A DNA stretch of 32,250 nt from Candidatus Heimdallarchaeota archaeon (lineage in GTDB: Archaea; Asgardarchaeota; Heimdallarchaeia; Heimdallarchaeales; Heimdallarchaeaceae). Position 1 is the first letter of the stretch; each line of letters starts with the position of its first letter. The translations under genes were made by a program, and so were the position numbers. This document shows, in pieces, positions 8,058-14,901 of this stretch. Below the pieces are notes generated by a model, which was not told where the DNA came from, did no database searches, and worked only from the letters and a program-made list of their open reading frames with translations. Where the stretch lies: contig BPTK01000020.1 of assembly GCA_023705905.1 (NCBI GenBank), forward strand, positions 1-32,250. Direction: 5' to 3'.

Positions 8058-8565
8058 AAGGAAGACACCACACATGAGAAATTATCAGGATGACCCCTGA
8101 GATTTGGAGGAAAATATATGGCGTAAATAAAAACAGGAAGCTCAATGGGAAAATAATAACGTATGGTGCCATCCCTATTCGCCATCGATGTTTTTCCATG
8201 GCTTCTTTATTAGGGAAAATAACGTCAAATCCTTCCATAGTGATGTTCTTCTGTGTATAAGGTATCTTGACTATATTAATAGAATACCATTCAGTCTTGT
8301 AGCCCAACTGTATGGTAATTATGTAATGGAGAAGCTCATGAGCGAGAAATATAGAGGTGCAGATAGGGATAACAGCAAGTAGTTCCCCCGCCCAACTAAC
8401 ATATTGATAGATTGCGATAGAAATTATGATGAAGACAACGGTATAAATCAACATATGAATAAACCATTGCCGTACTGATTCTGTAAGTCCATAAAGAAAT
8501 CTATGTGCATCATCTTCAGCCTCTCCCCACTTTTCCTTTCTTGTTTGTTTCTTCTTATGTGCCAT
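8038..8565 (-). CDS. Membrane zinc metalloprotease candidate with HELLH motif (175 aa)
   Basis: A charged N-terminus of 35 residues is followed by hydrophobic helices at about 36-57 and 62-84, with H76-E77-x-x-H80 (AHELLHY) inside the second helix, and two more helices near the C-terminus (about 130-168). A HExxH within a membrane helix is typical of site-2-type or DUF3267-like zincins. I cannot identify the third metal ligand; residues in the loop around MEGFDVIFP are possibilities. GGAGGT lies 9 nt before the ATG. A viral protease that trims envelope or capsid precursors is an inference. Confidence 0.6.
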   Translation of the reverse strand: MAHKKKQTRKEKWGEAEDDAHRFLYGLTESVRQWFIHMLIYTVVFIIISIAIYQYVSWAGELLAVIPICTSIFLAHELLHYIITIQLGYKTEWYSINIVKIPYTQKNITMEGFDVIFPNKEAMEKHRWRIGMAPYVIIFPLSFLFLFTPYIFLQISGVILIISHVWCLPYEAKKV

Positions 8566-8585
8566 CTTTCAAATACCTCCATCAT

Positions 8586-8816
8586 TTATTTTTTAGTATG
8601 AGTTTGAACTCTTTTTGTTTGTAATCGCCTATTGAATTTAACACCTTTATAATCATCAACATAATTGTTTTTCTGTCTTCTATAATAGGTAACACCACAT
8701 CGCATCTTCTGTTCAAAACTACTACAATGTGGATAACGAAAGATTGAATCAACTATAACATCGCCTATTGCTCTAGCAACTACATATTCAATCATTCCAA
8801 TGAAACCATCACTCAT
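8586..8816 (-). CDS. Small basic protein of unknown function (76 aa)
   Basis: Start taken at ATG 8816 (MSDGFIGMIE); the frame opens at a TTG at 8849. An N-terminal amphipathic or hydrophobic stretch is followed by two cysteines (PHCSS, MRCGV) and a very basic C-terminal half (YYRRQKNNY, KRVQTHTKK), which could bind nucleic acid or a membrane surface. No family recognised. It sits between the metalloprotease gene and a run of microproteins. Confidence 0.5.
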   Translation of the reverse strand: MSDGFIGMIEYVVARAIGDVIVDSIFRYPHCSSFEQKMRCGVTYYRRQKNNYVDDYKGVKFNRRLQTKRVQTHTKK

Positions 8817-8901
8817 CTTTAACGCCACGCCTATATAATTCCAACTCAACTCTTGTTTTTAATCTCATCAATGCAAATATAGACATATCTCCTAAATTCA
8901 T
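8809..8901 (-). CDS. Possible 30-aa microprotein
   Basis: ATG 8901 opens 30 codons (MNLGDMSIFALMRLKTRVEL at the start) behind GGAGATAAAGAAGA and stops 8 nt inside the next gene, the same chained layout as its neighbours. The peptide is amphipathic and charged, with no clear domain. Its short length makes chance likely; the ribosome-binding site and chaining are the only support. Confidence 0.3.
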   Translation of the reverse strand: MNLGDMSIFALMRLKTRVELELYRRGVKDE

Positions 8902-8914
8902 TCTTCTTTATCTC

Positions 8915-9019
8915 CTATCCCTGCAATATTCCTACAATAGTCCAGAAGGTTATACATATGATTCCTTCTATAGCAAAAGTCAAAACTATGTGCTTTTCAA
9001 TCCATTTATTCACATTCAT
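8915..9019 (-). CDS. Single-span membrane microprotein (34 aa)
   Basis: ATG 9019 opens MNVNKWIEKH, followed by a continuous hydrophobic helix (VLTFAIEGIICITFW) and a stop eight residues later. It fits tightly between the 9028-9264 gene and the next ribosome-binding site, and GAGATAAG precedes the ATG. Similar single-span microproteins occur at 9264-9371, 10027-10182 and 18649-18780. Function unknown; an envelope-embedded or membrane-acting peptide is an inference. Confidence 0.6.
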   Translation of the reverse strand: MNVNKWIEKHIVLTFAIEGIICITFWTIVGILQG

Positions 9020-9027
9020 CTTATCTC

Positions 9028-9264
9028 TCATTCCTCAATATCATCATAAAATATATCTTTTTGTTTCACAGCATCATATTGCTGCCAATCCTGCCAAAAC
9101 GTCTTCAGTGGCCTCATAGGACGAAACTGTTTCGGCTCACGCAATATATTTGGGTTGACGTTAGCAACCAAAGTTCCATCAAGATGCTCATGATAAACAT
9201 AAGGACGGAGATCTGTCGCATCATATTCAAAAAACATACCACACCAACACTTCAATTCAGGCAT
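9028..9264 (-). CDS. Small aromatic-rich soluble protein (78 aa)
   Basis: The start at ATG 9264 overlaps the preceding stop as TGATG and has GGAGGA 7 nt upstream; the frame itself opens at 9270. Near the N-terminus lies CWC, and the rest is rich in W, Y, F and D with an acidic C-terminus (FYDDIEE). No membrane helix. No family recognised; the CxC could bind metal or form a disulphide. Confidence 0.6.
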   Translation of the reverse strand: MPELKCWCGMFFEYDATDLRPYVYHEHLDGTLVANVNPNILREPKQFRPMRPLKTFWQDWQQYDAVKQKDIFYDDIEE

Positions 9265-9371
9265 CAACATTCCTCCTTCATAATCTTCAACACATGCTTA
9301 TAAAGATTAATACTAGTCATTGTAAACAGACCTGCGACAAAACCCATCAACACAACAACAAACCAATTCAT
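9264..9371 (-). CDS. Single-span membrane microprotein (35 aa)
   Basis: ATG 9371 overlaps the stop of the preceding gene by ATGA, and the stop overlaps the next ATG by one base. The peptide starts MNWFVVVLMGFVAGLFTM, a hydrophobic helix, and ends in a basic/acidic tail (KIMKEEC). Exact chaining on both sides argues that it is translated. Function unknown. Confidence 0.65.
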   Translation of the reverse strand: MNWFVVVLMGFVAGLFTMTSINLYKHVLKIMKEEC

Positions 9372-9631
9372 TTCTCTCTCCACGTAATAATCATCAGGTC
9401 AGCCCAGATAGTTATATCTCGAATATCCCTCTCAAAATAGGTCTCAGGATACAATGCATCAACAATTCTTATTTTGAGTTCACCATCATTCCAACCTGTT
9501 TCCATCCATGCAATAAGACCTGTGAATCTGCTATCTTCCAAATCTATCTCACGAACAGTATTGTTTTTAATATCCAAACATTCCTTCGCATAATAGGTTG
9601 CACTTGACTTGAATGTGAATTTATTTTCCAT
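9368..9631 (-). CDS. Small soluble protein of unknown function (87 aa)
   Basis: The frame opens at 9667, but GGAGTGAAA immediately before ATG 9631 (MENKFTFKS) makes this the likely start. Alternating hydrophobic and charged residues suggest a small beta-rich domain, with FTGLIAWMETGW central and RDITIWADLMIITWREK at the end. No recognised motif. It lies within the chained block of small genes downstream of the integrase. Confidence 0.6.
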   Translation of the reverse strand: MENKFTFKSSATYYAKECLDIKNNTVREIDLEDSRFTGLIAWMETGWNDGELKIRIVDALYPETYFERDIRDITIWADLMIITWREK

Positions 9632-9815
9632 TTTCACTCCATTCATTCCAACAATCAAGATGACCACACATCCTCTCAGACCTTAAACCATCTTCAAAGA
9701 CAGGGCATCCTTCACAAGTTTCATTAGCTGATTTTTCTTCAATGACCTTTATAAGCATCCCAGTGAGCATACAGAAAACAAGAAACAGGGAATAATTCGC
9801 TGACAACTCAATCAT
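9621..9815 (-). CDS. Membrane-anchored cysteine-rich protein (64 aa)
   Basis: An N-terminal hydrophobic helix (about residues 6-25) is followed by CEGC and, later, MCGHLDC, giving four cysteines and a histidine that could bind a metal on one face of the membrane. The ATG overlaps the stop of the coiled-coil gene (ATGA). No family recognised. Confidence 0.6.
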   Translation of the reverse strand: MIELSANYSLFLVFCMLTGMLIKVIEEKSANETCEGCPVFEDGLRSERMCGHLDCWNEWSENGK

Positions 9816-10030
9816 TTTCTTTTTCCCCCGTACATTTTATCGAGATTCTCACCCCACTCTCGTAGAAACGTGATAGCCTTCCAAGCTTTAGATGACTTCC
9901 TCTCACGCTCCCTCTTCGCAGTCTTAAGGGATCTAATCTCCTGTTCAACATCAGCCCGGTGCTTCACATCCTTCTTCTCCTGCTTAAGCTCCTCGAGCTC
10001 CTTCTCCAAAACATCAATATCAGACATCAT
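9812..10030 (-). CDS. Coiled-coil protein, paralogue of 17894-18088 (72 aa)
   Basis: The start is set at ATG 10030 by comparison with its paralogue: both open MMSDI, run through an E/K/L coiled coil, have an R/K-rich hinge and end in W-x-x-NLDKM. The longer open frame to 10162 is a shadow of the 51-aa gene next to it. It has no membrane helix. Both paralogues are preceded by an overlapping small gene and sit next to cysteine-rich small proteins, which suggests a duplicated functional unit. Role unknown. Confidence 0.7.
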   Translation of the reverse strand: MMSDIDVLEKELEELKQEKKDVKHRADVEQEIRSLKTAKRERERKSSKAWKAITFLREWGENLDKMYGGKRK

Positions 10031-10182
10031 CTCACTTTTACCATGAATATAACTGAAATAATGAGAACAAACAACAAAGAAACAGTCAACACCCAAAAAC
10101 CAACGCCCAACTTTTTCTGTTTTCTTCGCAGATCCCACGCTCCCCAAGTAGGGACAATCCAATCAATGACTTTCTTTAACAT
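10027..10182 (-). CDS. Single-span membrane protein (51 aa)
   Basis: ATG 10182 opens MLKKVIDWIVPTWGAWDL, followed by a basic patch (RRKQKK) and one strong hydrophobic helix (FWVLTVSLLFVLIISVIF). The stop overlaps the ATGATG of the coiled-coil gene. The start lies 7 nt inside the preceding gene. The amphipathic N-terminus and single helix could attach it to the inner face of the membrane. No family recognised. Confidence 0.65.
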   Translation of the reverse strand: MLKKVIDWIVPTWGAWDLRRKQKKLGVGFWVLTVSLLFVLIISVIFMVKVR

Positions 10183-10466
10183 ATCTCAAACACAACCCCT
10201 TCTAAATTTTTATAATATTCGAACTTGCTAGGCGTATATCTCCTGATAGTCGTAAAAATCATATTCTTATCAGATTGAAATATTAACAAAATCAAATCAC
10301 CCTTAGGAACCGGATACAATTCATCACTACCATAAATCTTAGCATCATACTTCAACATATACTCAGACAAATCAGTATAATGCACCTTCAGAACCTGAAG
10401 TAAGGTAGACGTATGCCCCATCCCTTGCAATTTATCATAATCATGACTGAACTTTATCTTTTTCAT
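10176..10466 (-). CDS. Conserved-looking small soluble protein (96 aa)
   Basis: ATG 10466 (MKKIKFSHDYDKL) follows GAGGATTTT and is preferred to the frame opening at 10487. The pattern KFSHDYDKL, then LLQVLKVHYTDLSEYMLKYD, PVPKGDLILLIF and TTIRRYTPSKFEYY looks like a compact alpha/beta domain resembling the small ASCH-like or YTH-like folds, but I cannot assign it. It lies immediately after the integrase and is probably co-transcribed with it. Confidence 0.6.
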   Translation of the reverse strand: MKKIKFSHDYDKLQGMGHTSTLLQVLKVHYTDLSEYMLKYDAKIYGSDELYPVPKGDLILLIFQSDKNMIFTTIRRYTPSKFEYYKNLEGVVFEIC

Positions 10467-10487
10467 AAAATCCTCTGTAAATTCCAT

Positions 10488-11027
10488 TCACCATTCTACC
10501 TTATCAAAATCATCAATAATGTCTGCACCAGTAATATCAAGATATACCTGGGTACAGGTTAAACTGCTATGACCAAGAATCTTCTGAAGATTCCTAAGAT
10601 TCATACCACTTTTAAGACAGTGAACGGCAAAACTATGACGAAAAGTATGCGGATGCACATTATAGCCATCTGGTGTATACTTATAAACAATGTTTCTAAC
10701 TTGGCGATCTGAGATTTTAAACAATTTATCCTTTGGATGTAATCCATCAAGATAAAAACCAAGAATGTTACCCAATTCTTTTTCAAGGGGTATCACTCGG
10801 TCCTTACCAAATTTTCCCTGTCTCACAAAAATAATATCATTCTGGATATCTCGTTTTTTTAAATTTACTAATTCGCTGACACGTAAACCAGTTCGCCAGA
10901 GCATTAGCAAAATTAAATAGTTTCTTTTTTTGTCTTTTTTTGCATCATCCAACATTTCTAAAACTACCGAATCTTCAATATATTTCGGTAACTTCTTAGC
11001 TTTGTGTTCAAACACTGGTTTTATCAT
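10488..11027 (-). CDS. Minimal tyrosine recombinase / integrase (179 aa)
   Basis: All catalytic residues of the tyrosine-recombinase family are visible: R49 (TGLRVSEL), K75 in GKFGKDR, H127-x-x-R130 (HTFRHSF), H153 (LGHSS) and nucleophile Y162 (VYLDIT). The family usually has 270-350 residues with an N-terminal core-binding domain. Here that domain is essentially missing, leaving the catalytic domain plus about 20 residues. It has its own promoter (TTATAAAT 26 nt upstream) and GGAG before the ATG. Likely integration/excision or dimer resolution of the element; no tRNA-like attachment site was found. The direct repeats at 11108-11251 are candidate binding sites. Confidence 0.93.
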   Translation of the reverse strand: MIKPVFEHKAKKLPKYIEDSVVLEMLDDAKKDKKRNYLILLMLWRTGLRVSELVNLKKRDIQNDIIFVRQGKFGKDRVIPLEKELGNILGFYLDGLHPKDKLFKISDRQVRNIVYKYTPDGYNVHPHTFRHSFAVHCLKSGMNLRNLQKILGHSSLTCTQVYLDITGADIIDDFDKVEW

Positions 11028-11048
11028 ATTACTCCGTATGCAATGCCC

Positions 11049-11056
11049 ATTTATAA
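11049..11056 (-). promoter_or_regulatory. Integrase TATA box
   Basis: The minus strand reads TTATAAAT centred about 26 nt before the integrase ATG at 11027, the archaeal TATA-to-start spacing, with CGGAGTAAT just ahead of the ATG. The message would be leaderless or have only a few leader bases. Confidence 0.6.
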
Positions 11057-11426
11057 GCTTTCCGTTCTTATATCATTTAGGAAGTAATCATGGTTTTTAA
11101 CTAAAAAATACACTCATCATTTCATTTCAAATCAATTCAAATCAATAATTTTGAATGTAGTTTTCTTGAAGCAATTCTTCATTCTGTAATACGGGGTGTG
11201 TTTAGTGAAATATACACTCATCATTTCATTTCAAATCAATTCAAATCAATAAAATAACATACACCTATTAGATACGACAAGGTATTTTTAGGAGACATAT
11301 CTATTTTAGGGACATCTACTAAAATCAATTCGCTAGACAGGACTATTTTGTACATCTATTGAAATCCTAAAGAAAAGGATTCGATATACCCCCCGTATTA
11401 CCACTTGTACACCAGAAGGGAATCAT
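11057..11426. repeat. Non-coding region with two 40-bp direct repeats
   Basis: A 40-bp sequence occurs at 11108-11147 and again, with no mismatch, at 11212-11251 (104 bp apart). Each contains a tandem 10-mer, TCAAATCAAT twice, so the region carries four such iterons. Flanking DNA is A/T-rich, and AATCAATTCG near 11323 may be a degenerate further copy. No gene is visible from 11057 to 11426. Position upstream of the integrase suggests recombinase arm sites or an attachment region; an iteron-type origin is the alternative. Confidence 0.75.
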
Positions 11427-11600
11427 TCATTCTTTTTTTTCAAGAACAACCAAGAACGGAAGATCCTTATCATCTGACTGATTAACCCGCTTGACCTCTT
11501 TAATACATTTGATTTTAATCCCTAGACTGTTCTCAATCCACCGCGTCAACTCTACTGCAGGGATTTCAACTGAAACTACATCATTTTGTTGTATTTTCAT
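11427..11600 (-). CDS. Small soluble protein (57 aa)
   Basis: ATG 11600 overlaps the preceding stop by ATGA and opens MKIQQNDVVSVEIPAVELTR, followed by WIENSLGIKIKC and a C-terminus ending VVLEKKE. It looks like a small alpha/beta domain and has no membrane helix. It ends the operon running from 12992, about 400 bp before the integrase. Function unknown. Confidence 0.6.
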   Translation of the reverse strand: MKIQQNDVVSVEIPAVELTRWIENSLGIKIKCIKEVKRVNQSDDKDLPFLVVLEKKE

Positions 11601-11953
11601 GCTTCCAGCTCCTTCTTAAAATATTTCTCATACAACCAGTTAATCGATTCAACAAATCCCTTGATCTGCTCTTTCCCCCTTAGATGTATATGACCAACAC
11701 CATCAAACAACAGCGTCAAGTCGTTTGGACTGAATTGAATCAACTCAATACCATCAACCTCATAATTATCCGACTGAGTATCAAAAAGACAATCAAAAAT
11801 CATACATGTCGCTTTAGATATATGTTTCTCTTCATCATGAGTATCTATATGCTTTTCAAAAAACAACTTACCCTTATCCCTAATAATCACTCTTGGAATC
11901 AACAACTCCTTATCCTTATCTGGATGATTCACCATCCCTTTTTTAATCTCCAT
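11597..11953 (-). CDS. Unknown soluble protein (118 aa)
   Basis: Predicted mixed alpha/beta protein with no membrane helix. Segments worth noting are LIPRVIIRDKGKLFFEKH, an acidic/histidine stretch (IDTHDEEKHIS), and NDLTLLFDGVGHIHLRG. It is chained to the 57-aa gene downstream and lies 4 nt after the winged-helix gene upstream, so it belongs to the putative replication/regulation operon. No family recognised. Confidence 0.65.
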   Translation of the reverse strand: MEIKKGMVNHPDKDKELLIPRVIIRDKGKLFFEKHIDTHDEEKHISKATCMIFDCLFDTQSDNYEVDGIELIQFSPNDLTLLFDGVGHIHLRGKEQIKGFVESINWLYEKYFKKELEA

Positions 11954-11957
11954 CTTT

Positions 11958-12161
11958 TCACCTCACTATTATCCAACAACCATAATCTGGCCTAATATAA
12001 TTAGCATTCTTCAGAAGAACCAGATAATGCTTGATGGTCTCATTACGATGTGAACCTGTTGCATCCCTCATAAACTGAAACAAACTAGGCGTAGATATAG
12101 TTTTAATGTCACTATTCCTAAGTTTCTCACCAGCATCCAATATTACTTTATATTTTACCAT
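11958..12161 (-). CDS. Small winged-helix DNA-binding protein (67 aa)
   Basis: The C-terminal two thirds fit a winged helix: ATGSHRNETIKHYLVLLKNA is the recognition-helix region and YIRPDYGCWIIV the wing. It starts directly at the end of the 276-aa HTH protein gene. Likely a regulator or an accessory replication protein; target unknown. Confidence 0.6.
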   Translation of the reverse strand: MVKYKVILDAGEKLRNSDIKTISTPSLFQFMRDATGSHRNETIKHYLVLLKNANYIRPDYGCWIIVR

Positions 12162-12992
12162 TTATGCCACATCCACTAGATCATCCTTTTTTGAAGGAGT
12201 GTCAAAAAGATTCAGAAGTTTCTCAAGATTTTTCTCCATCTCAGAAACCCTTGAAGGAATGTTTGCATCGCTCCATTGAAGCATTTGCATTGTCTTCAAC
12301 TTTGCAGGGTCGGTGCTTTCCAATTCACCCCATTTAAAACCGTTCTTACTACAGTCAATCCAACAGTCTCCTATACGCCGTATTACTATAGATTTCAGTA
12401 CATTCTGTATTTCAGGATTCAAGATAGGGGAAGCAATCTCCATTTCCTGAATCACTTCTGGAAAGTTACAGCGACACTGAAGCACTTTCATAAGCCATCT
12501 GCAAACCCGTGACATTTCTAATTCAAGAAAATCATCAATATTTTTTAGCTCTACATCAGTTACAAAATTCTTATGTGGATATATAATGATACTATTCTTG
12601 ATTTTTTCTATTGTAATATTTGGAAAAAACAGATATTGCTTCAAAACACCGTTTTTCATCTTGCTATTTTTATCCCACGTAATTTTTCTTTTCGGCTCAG
12701 ACAAAATATCCATTTTCCAACGTTTATTGTGAACGCGATTGAACACCCCAGTGTGATTTCCACAAACAACTTGACACTTTTCTCCTGTTAAAAGTGGTGC
12801 TTTTGGTGTTGCCCTGTAATATTTGACGTAACATTTTGGAGTTGTGCAAATTAACCATTTTTTTTTCAAAAAATCAGCTGTATCTCGACAGACCATGGTT
12901 TCGTCATAACTCTTATTTTTGACTATCCAAGACTGAGATTTACCTTGAGCAAGTAGCGTGAGAATTTTATACCTTTTTGTGTTGTGACGCAT
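12162..12992 (-). CDS. Winged-helix protein, candidate replication initiator or regulator (276 aa)
   Basis: The frame opens at TTG 13022; ATG 12992 (MRHNTKRYKILTLL) with AGGGGG upstream is preferred. Residues 5-55 form an HTH (ILTLLAQGKSQSWIVKN, DTADFLKKKWL). After a basic linker comes an alpha/beta region with KNSIIIYPHKN, then a helical region and a C-terminal leucine-rich coiled coil (SEMEKNLEKLLNLF). No replication motif such as HUH or Walker A is visible. It lies just downstream of the repeat-rich 13023-13576 region and is followed by a second winged-helix gene, so an origin-binding role is inferred from context only. Confidence 0.55.
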   Translation of the reverse strand: MRHNTKRYKILTLLAQGKSQSWIVKNKSYDETMVCRDTADFLKKKWLICTTPKCYVKYYRATPKAPLLTGEKCQVVCGNHTGVFNRVHNKRWKMDILSEPKRKITWDKNSKMKNGVLKQYLFFPNITIEKIKNSIIIYPHKNFVTDVELKNIDDFLELEMSRVCRWLMKVLQCRCNFPEVIQEMEIASPILNPEIQNVLKSIVIRRIGDCWIDCSKNGFKWGELESTDPAKLKTMQMLQWSDANIPSRVSEMEKNLEKLLNLFDTPSKKDDLVDVA

Positions 12993-13009
12993 AACATCAT
13001 ACCCCCTTG

Positions 13010-13030
13010 ACTTGACGTACAACTTGACGT
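13010..13030 (-). promoter_or_regulatory. Twin 9-bp direct repeats upstream of the 276-aa HTH gene
   Basis: ACTTGACGT occurs at 13010-13018 and 13022-13030, a 12-bp step, 18-38 bp upstream of the preferred start. Such paired sites next to a DNA-binding protein gene suggest an operator, possibly for autoregulation. Confidence 0.45.
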
Positions 13031-13576
13031 TTGCCTTCTGTTAAAATGAAAATGTGTTGTCCAACTAGTGTGCCTTTTCCTTCTGTTAATATAAAAAAAA
13101 GATTATCGTTCAAAATTAACCACCTTTTTTGTTGAAACCAAAATTGATAAAGTTATTTTTATAAAAATAATTAAGCTTGTTTTTAGTCGTATAAATAATG
13201 AAAGATTATCGTTCAAAAGCCACCAACTCTTTTCTTTGCATGACTAAAGTTAATGTAATATTTCTTTAAAAGGTTTTTTGTTGAAAAAAAAGGGGATGGG
13301 AATAAGCTCTTAGTCTGCAAAGAAAAGAGGTGGTTTATTCCTCTCTAAGAGCTTATTGACACCTTGGGACGCAGAACAAACTCTTAATCCGGCATAATAG
13401 AAGATGAAATACATCATACTTCTAAGAGTTTACCAGCATCATTACTAAAAATGCATATATCTTGTCATCTTATAAGGGTTTTGCATCTCAAGGGGAAAAT
13501 ATATATAGTTGTATGCTTTTAATATAGTGTTAGGAGGGGATTTGGGGACTTAGGTTTTCCCGAAATCCCCGTGCAC
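13031..13576. repeat. Repeat-rich non-coding region with nested inverted repeats
   Basis: No gene is seen. Direct repeats: CCTTCTGTTAA at 13034 and 13079; AAAGATTATCGTTCAAAA at 13098-13115 and 13201-13218; TTTTTTGTTGAAA near 13125 and 13275. Inverted repeats: CTCTTTTCTTTGCA (13227-13240) with its complement at 13316-13329; AATAAGCTCTTA (13301-13312) with 13346-13357; AACTCTTA (13379-13386) with 13423-13430. The second arm of the first pair lies in the loop of the second, so alternative foldings exclude each other. Candidate replication origin or structured regulatory RNA, next to the HTH operon. Confidence 0.65.
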
Positions 13577-14044
13577 TTATTTATTAAGATCTGACTCTAT
13601 TGAAAACTCATATCCCTCATCCCGTTCCTTATAGGGGATTTCTTTTGAAATATGAATCGCTTCTTGAATGCTACTAGGAAATATATTCATGAAAGAGTCA
13701 TAAAGCCGCTGCCACAACTCACTAATATCTACTTGGATGATTGTGTCTTCATATTTGATTGTTTGACGTGGTCCCTGTACCTTGGTCATCCTCAATGCAA
13801 ATGTATGAGCTCTCCCAAGTGGGATTCTGATATGGCCATGATCATAAAATAGTTTTGGGATGTTTCCTTGGCTGAGAAGAGCATCTCCAAGTAGTTTTGG
13901 GAATTTCTGGCTTTCTTTATCAGACAATCCTGTATTGTGTCTGATTTTGCTTAATATTAATCTTGATAGTTCAGCTTGGCTCGTAATGGTATCTTGATAA
14001 GTGAGTCGTATTTGTTTACGAGCATTGTTCTTCTTATCAGACAT
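13577..14044 (-). CDS. Unknown soluble protein after the ATPase (155 aa)
   Basis: A charged N-terminus (MSDKKNNARKQIRLTYQD) is followed by a helical region and a beta-rich centre (HGHIRIPLGRAHTFALRMTK) and an acidic end. It starts 8 nt inside the ATPase gene and is the last gene of the virion-like operon before the repeat region. No family recognised; it may be an ATPase partner. Confidence 0.7.
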   Translation of the reverse strand: MSDKKNNARKQIRLTYQDTITSQAELSRLILSKIRHNTGLSDKESQKFPKLLGDALLSQGNIPKLFYDHGHIRIPLGRAHTFALRMTKVQGPRQTIKYEDTIIQVDISELWQRLYDSFMNIFPSSIQEAIHISKEIPYKERDEGYEFSIESDLNK

Positions 14045-14894
14045 TTGGTTTTTTAATCTCCTTTGGTTTTTCTTTTTTTATGACATGTGCTTCAATATGA
14101 AACCCAGGTTGTGGTTTATAGATATCTCCGAAACGAACTCTTCCAAAAATACCTGCCTCAACCAAATATGCTTGGTTGCCTCGTTTAATGTCCCGCTCTA
14201 AATTGTCAATAGCTATCTGAGTTACACGACAATTTCTATCCCGAGTTGCACCAGGCAAATATATCTTAATCATGACCTTGTTCCGACATTCATAATGGAC
14301 ATCTGATTTCTGTTGCGTATTATAATGCAGATTAATCATACATTTTCTGACATCCTTAAGGCATTTAGCGAAATTTCTGACATGATACCACTCCTTCCTT
14401 GAAGGAAACATAGGAGCTATCTCACTGAACTCCTCAATAAAAACATGAACCCATTCACCTACACTTCTGAGATATTTCACAAACTCCATCCATCTCTTAC
14501 GATCCCCGAAAAACACTACATTAACATGACCACTCACAGCTTTCCGATAGAGATCATCAAAATTAGAAAAAAATGTTGGATTCAAATCAATTATTTTCAG
14601 TTTTTTATCACGATCTCTGAATACTATGTCCATGTTGTCATCTTTTTTTATGAAGAAACGTATTTTATCTTTGTTTTTGAGTTTGAATATTTGTAGTGGT
14701 GAATCATAGCATTCAGACCAGAATATCTTCTCTTTAGGATAATGATTAATAGTGTAATCTGTGAATGCTAGGTTTACAGCTGTCTTCGCACTCCCCATAG
14801 CGCCCGTAGTCTCAGTCAATACTCCGCCTTGATCTGGATTGTGGATATGTATTCGTTGCAATGTTTCTTTTCCAATTCTCTCTATTTTAGACAT
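14037..14894 (-). CDS. P-loop ATPase of FtsK/HerA or A32-like packaging type (285 aa)
   Basis: Start at ATG 14894 (MSKIERIGKE) with AAGGTGT upstream; the frame opens at 14915. Walker A is TGAMGSAKTA (about residues 31-40, K37 and T38). Walker B is the hydrophobic strand WVHVFIEEF (about 148-156) ending in two glutamates. A later NLHYNTQQKSDVHYECR (about 190) corresponds to the conserved H/Q sensor region of HerA/VirD4/Zot-like ATPases. Its length suits a genome-packaging or DNA-translocating ATPase of small archaeal membrane viruses. It sits at the end of an operon of membrane proteins that starts beside the capsid-like gene. Related alternatives are plasmid transfer or partition ATPases. Confidence 0.8.
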   Translation of the reverse strand: MSKIERIGKETLQRIHIHNPDQGGVLTETTGAMGSAKTAVNLAFTDYTINHYPKEKIFWSECYDSPLQIFKLKNKDKIRFFIKKDDNMDIVFRDRDKKLKIIDLNPTFFSNFDDLYRKAVSGHVNVVFFGDRKRWMEFVKYLRSVGEWVHVFIEEFSEIAPMFPSRKEWYHVRNFAKCLKDVRKCMINLHYNTQQKSDVHYECRNKVMIKIYLPGATRDRNCRVTQIAIDNLERDIKRGNQAYLVEAGIFGRVRFGDIYKPQPGFHIEAHVIKKEKPKEIKKPNV

Positions 14895-14901
14895 ATTATT
14901 T

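Noticed and set aside
10031-10162. N-terminal extension of the coiled-coil protein
   Set aside because: The paralogue at 17894-18088 begins at the equivalent MMSDI, and this stretch encodes the 51-aa membrane protein in another frame.
10601-10786. 61-aa open frame inside the integrase gene
   Set aside because: It is an out-of-frame shadow on the same strand as the well-supported recombinase.
11376-11420. tRNA 3' end serving as attachment site
   Set aside because: A GGATTCGATA string resembles a T-loop, but the flanking bases do not form the T-arm or acceptor stem, and no other tRNA parts are present.
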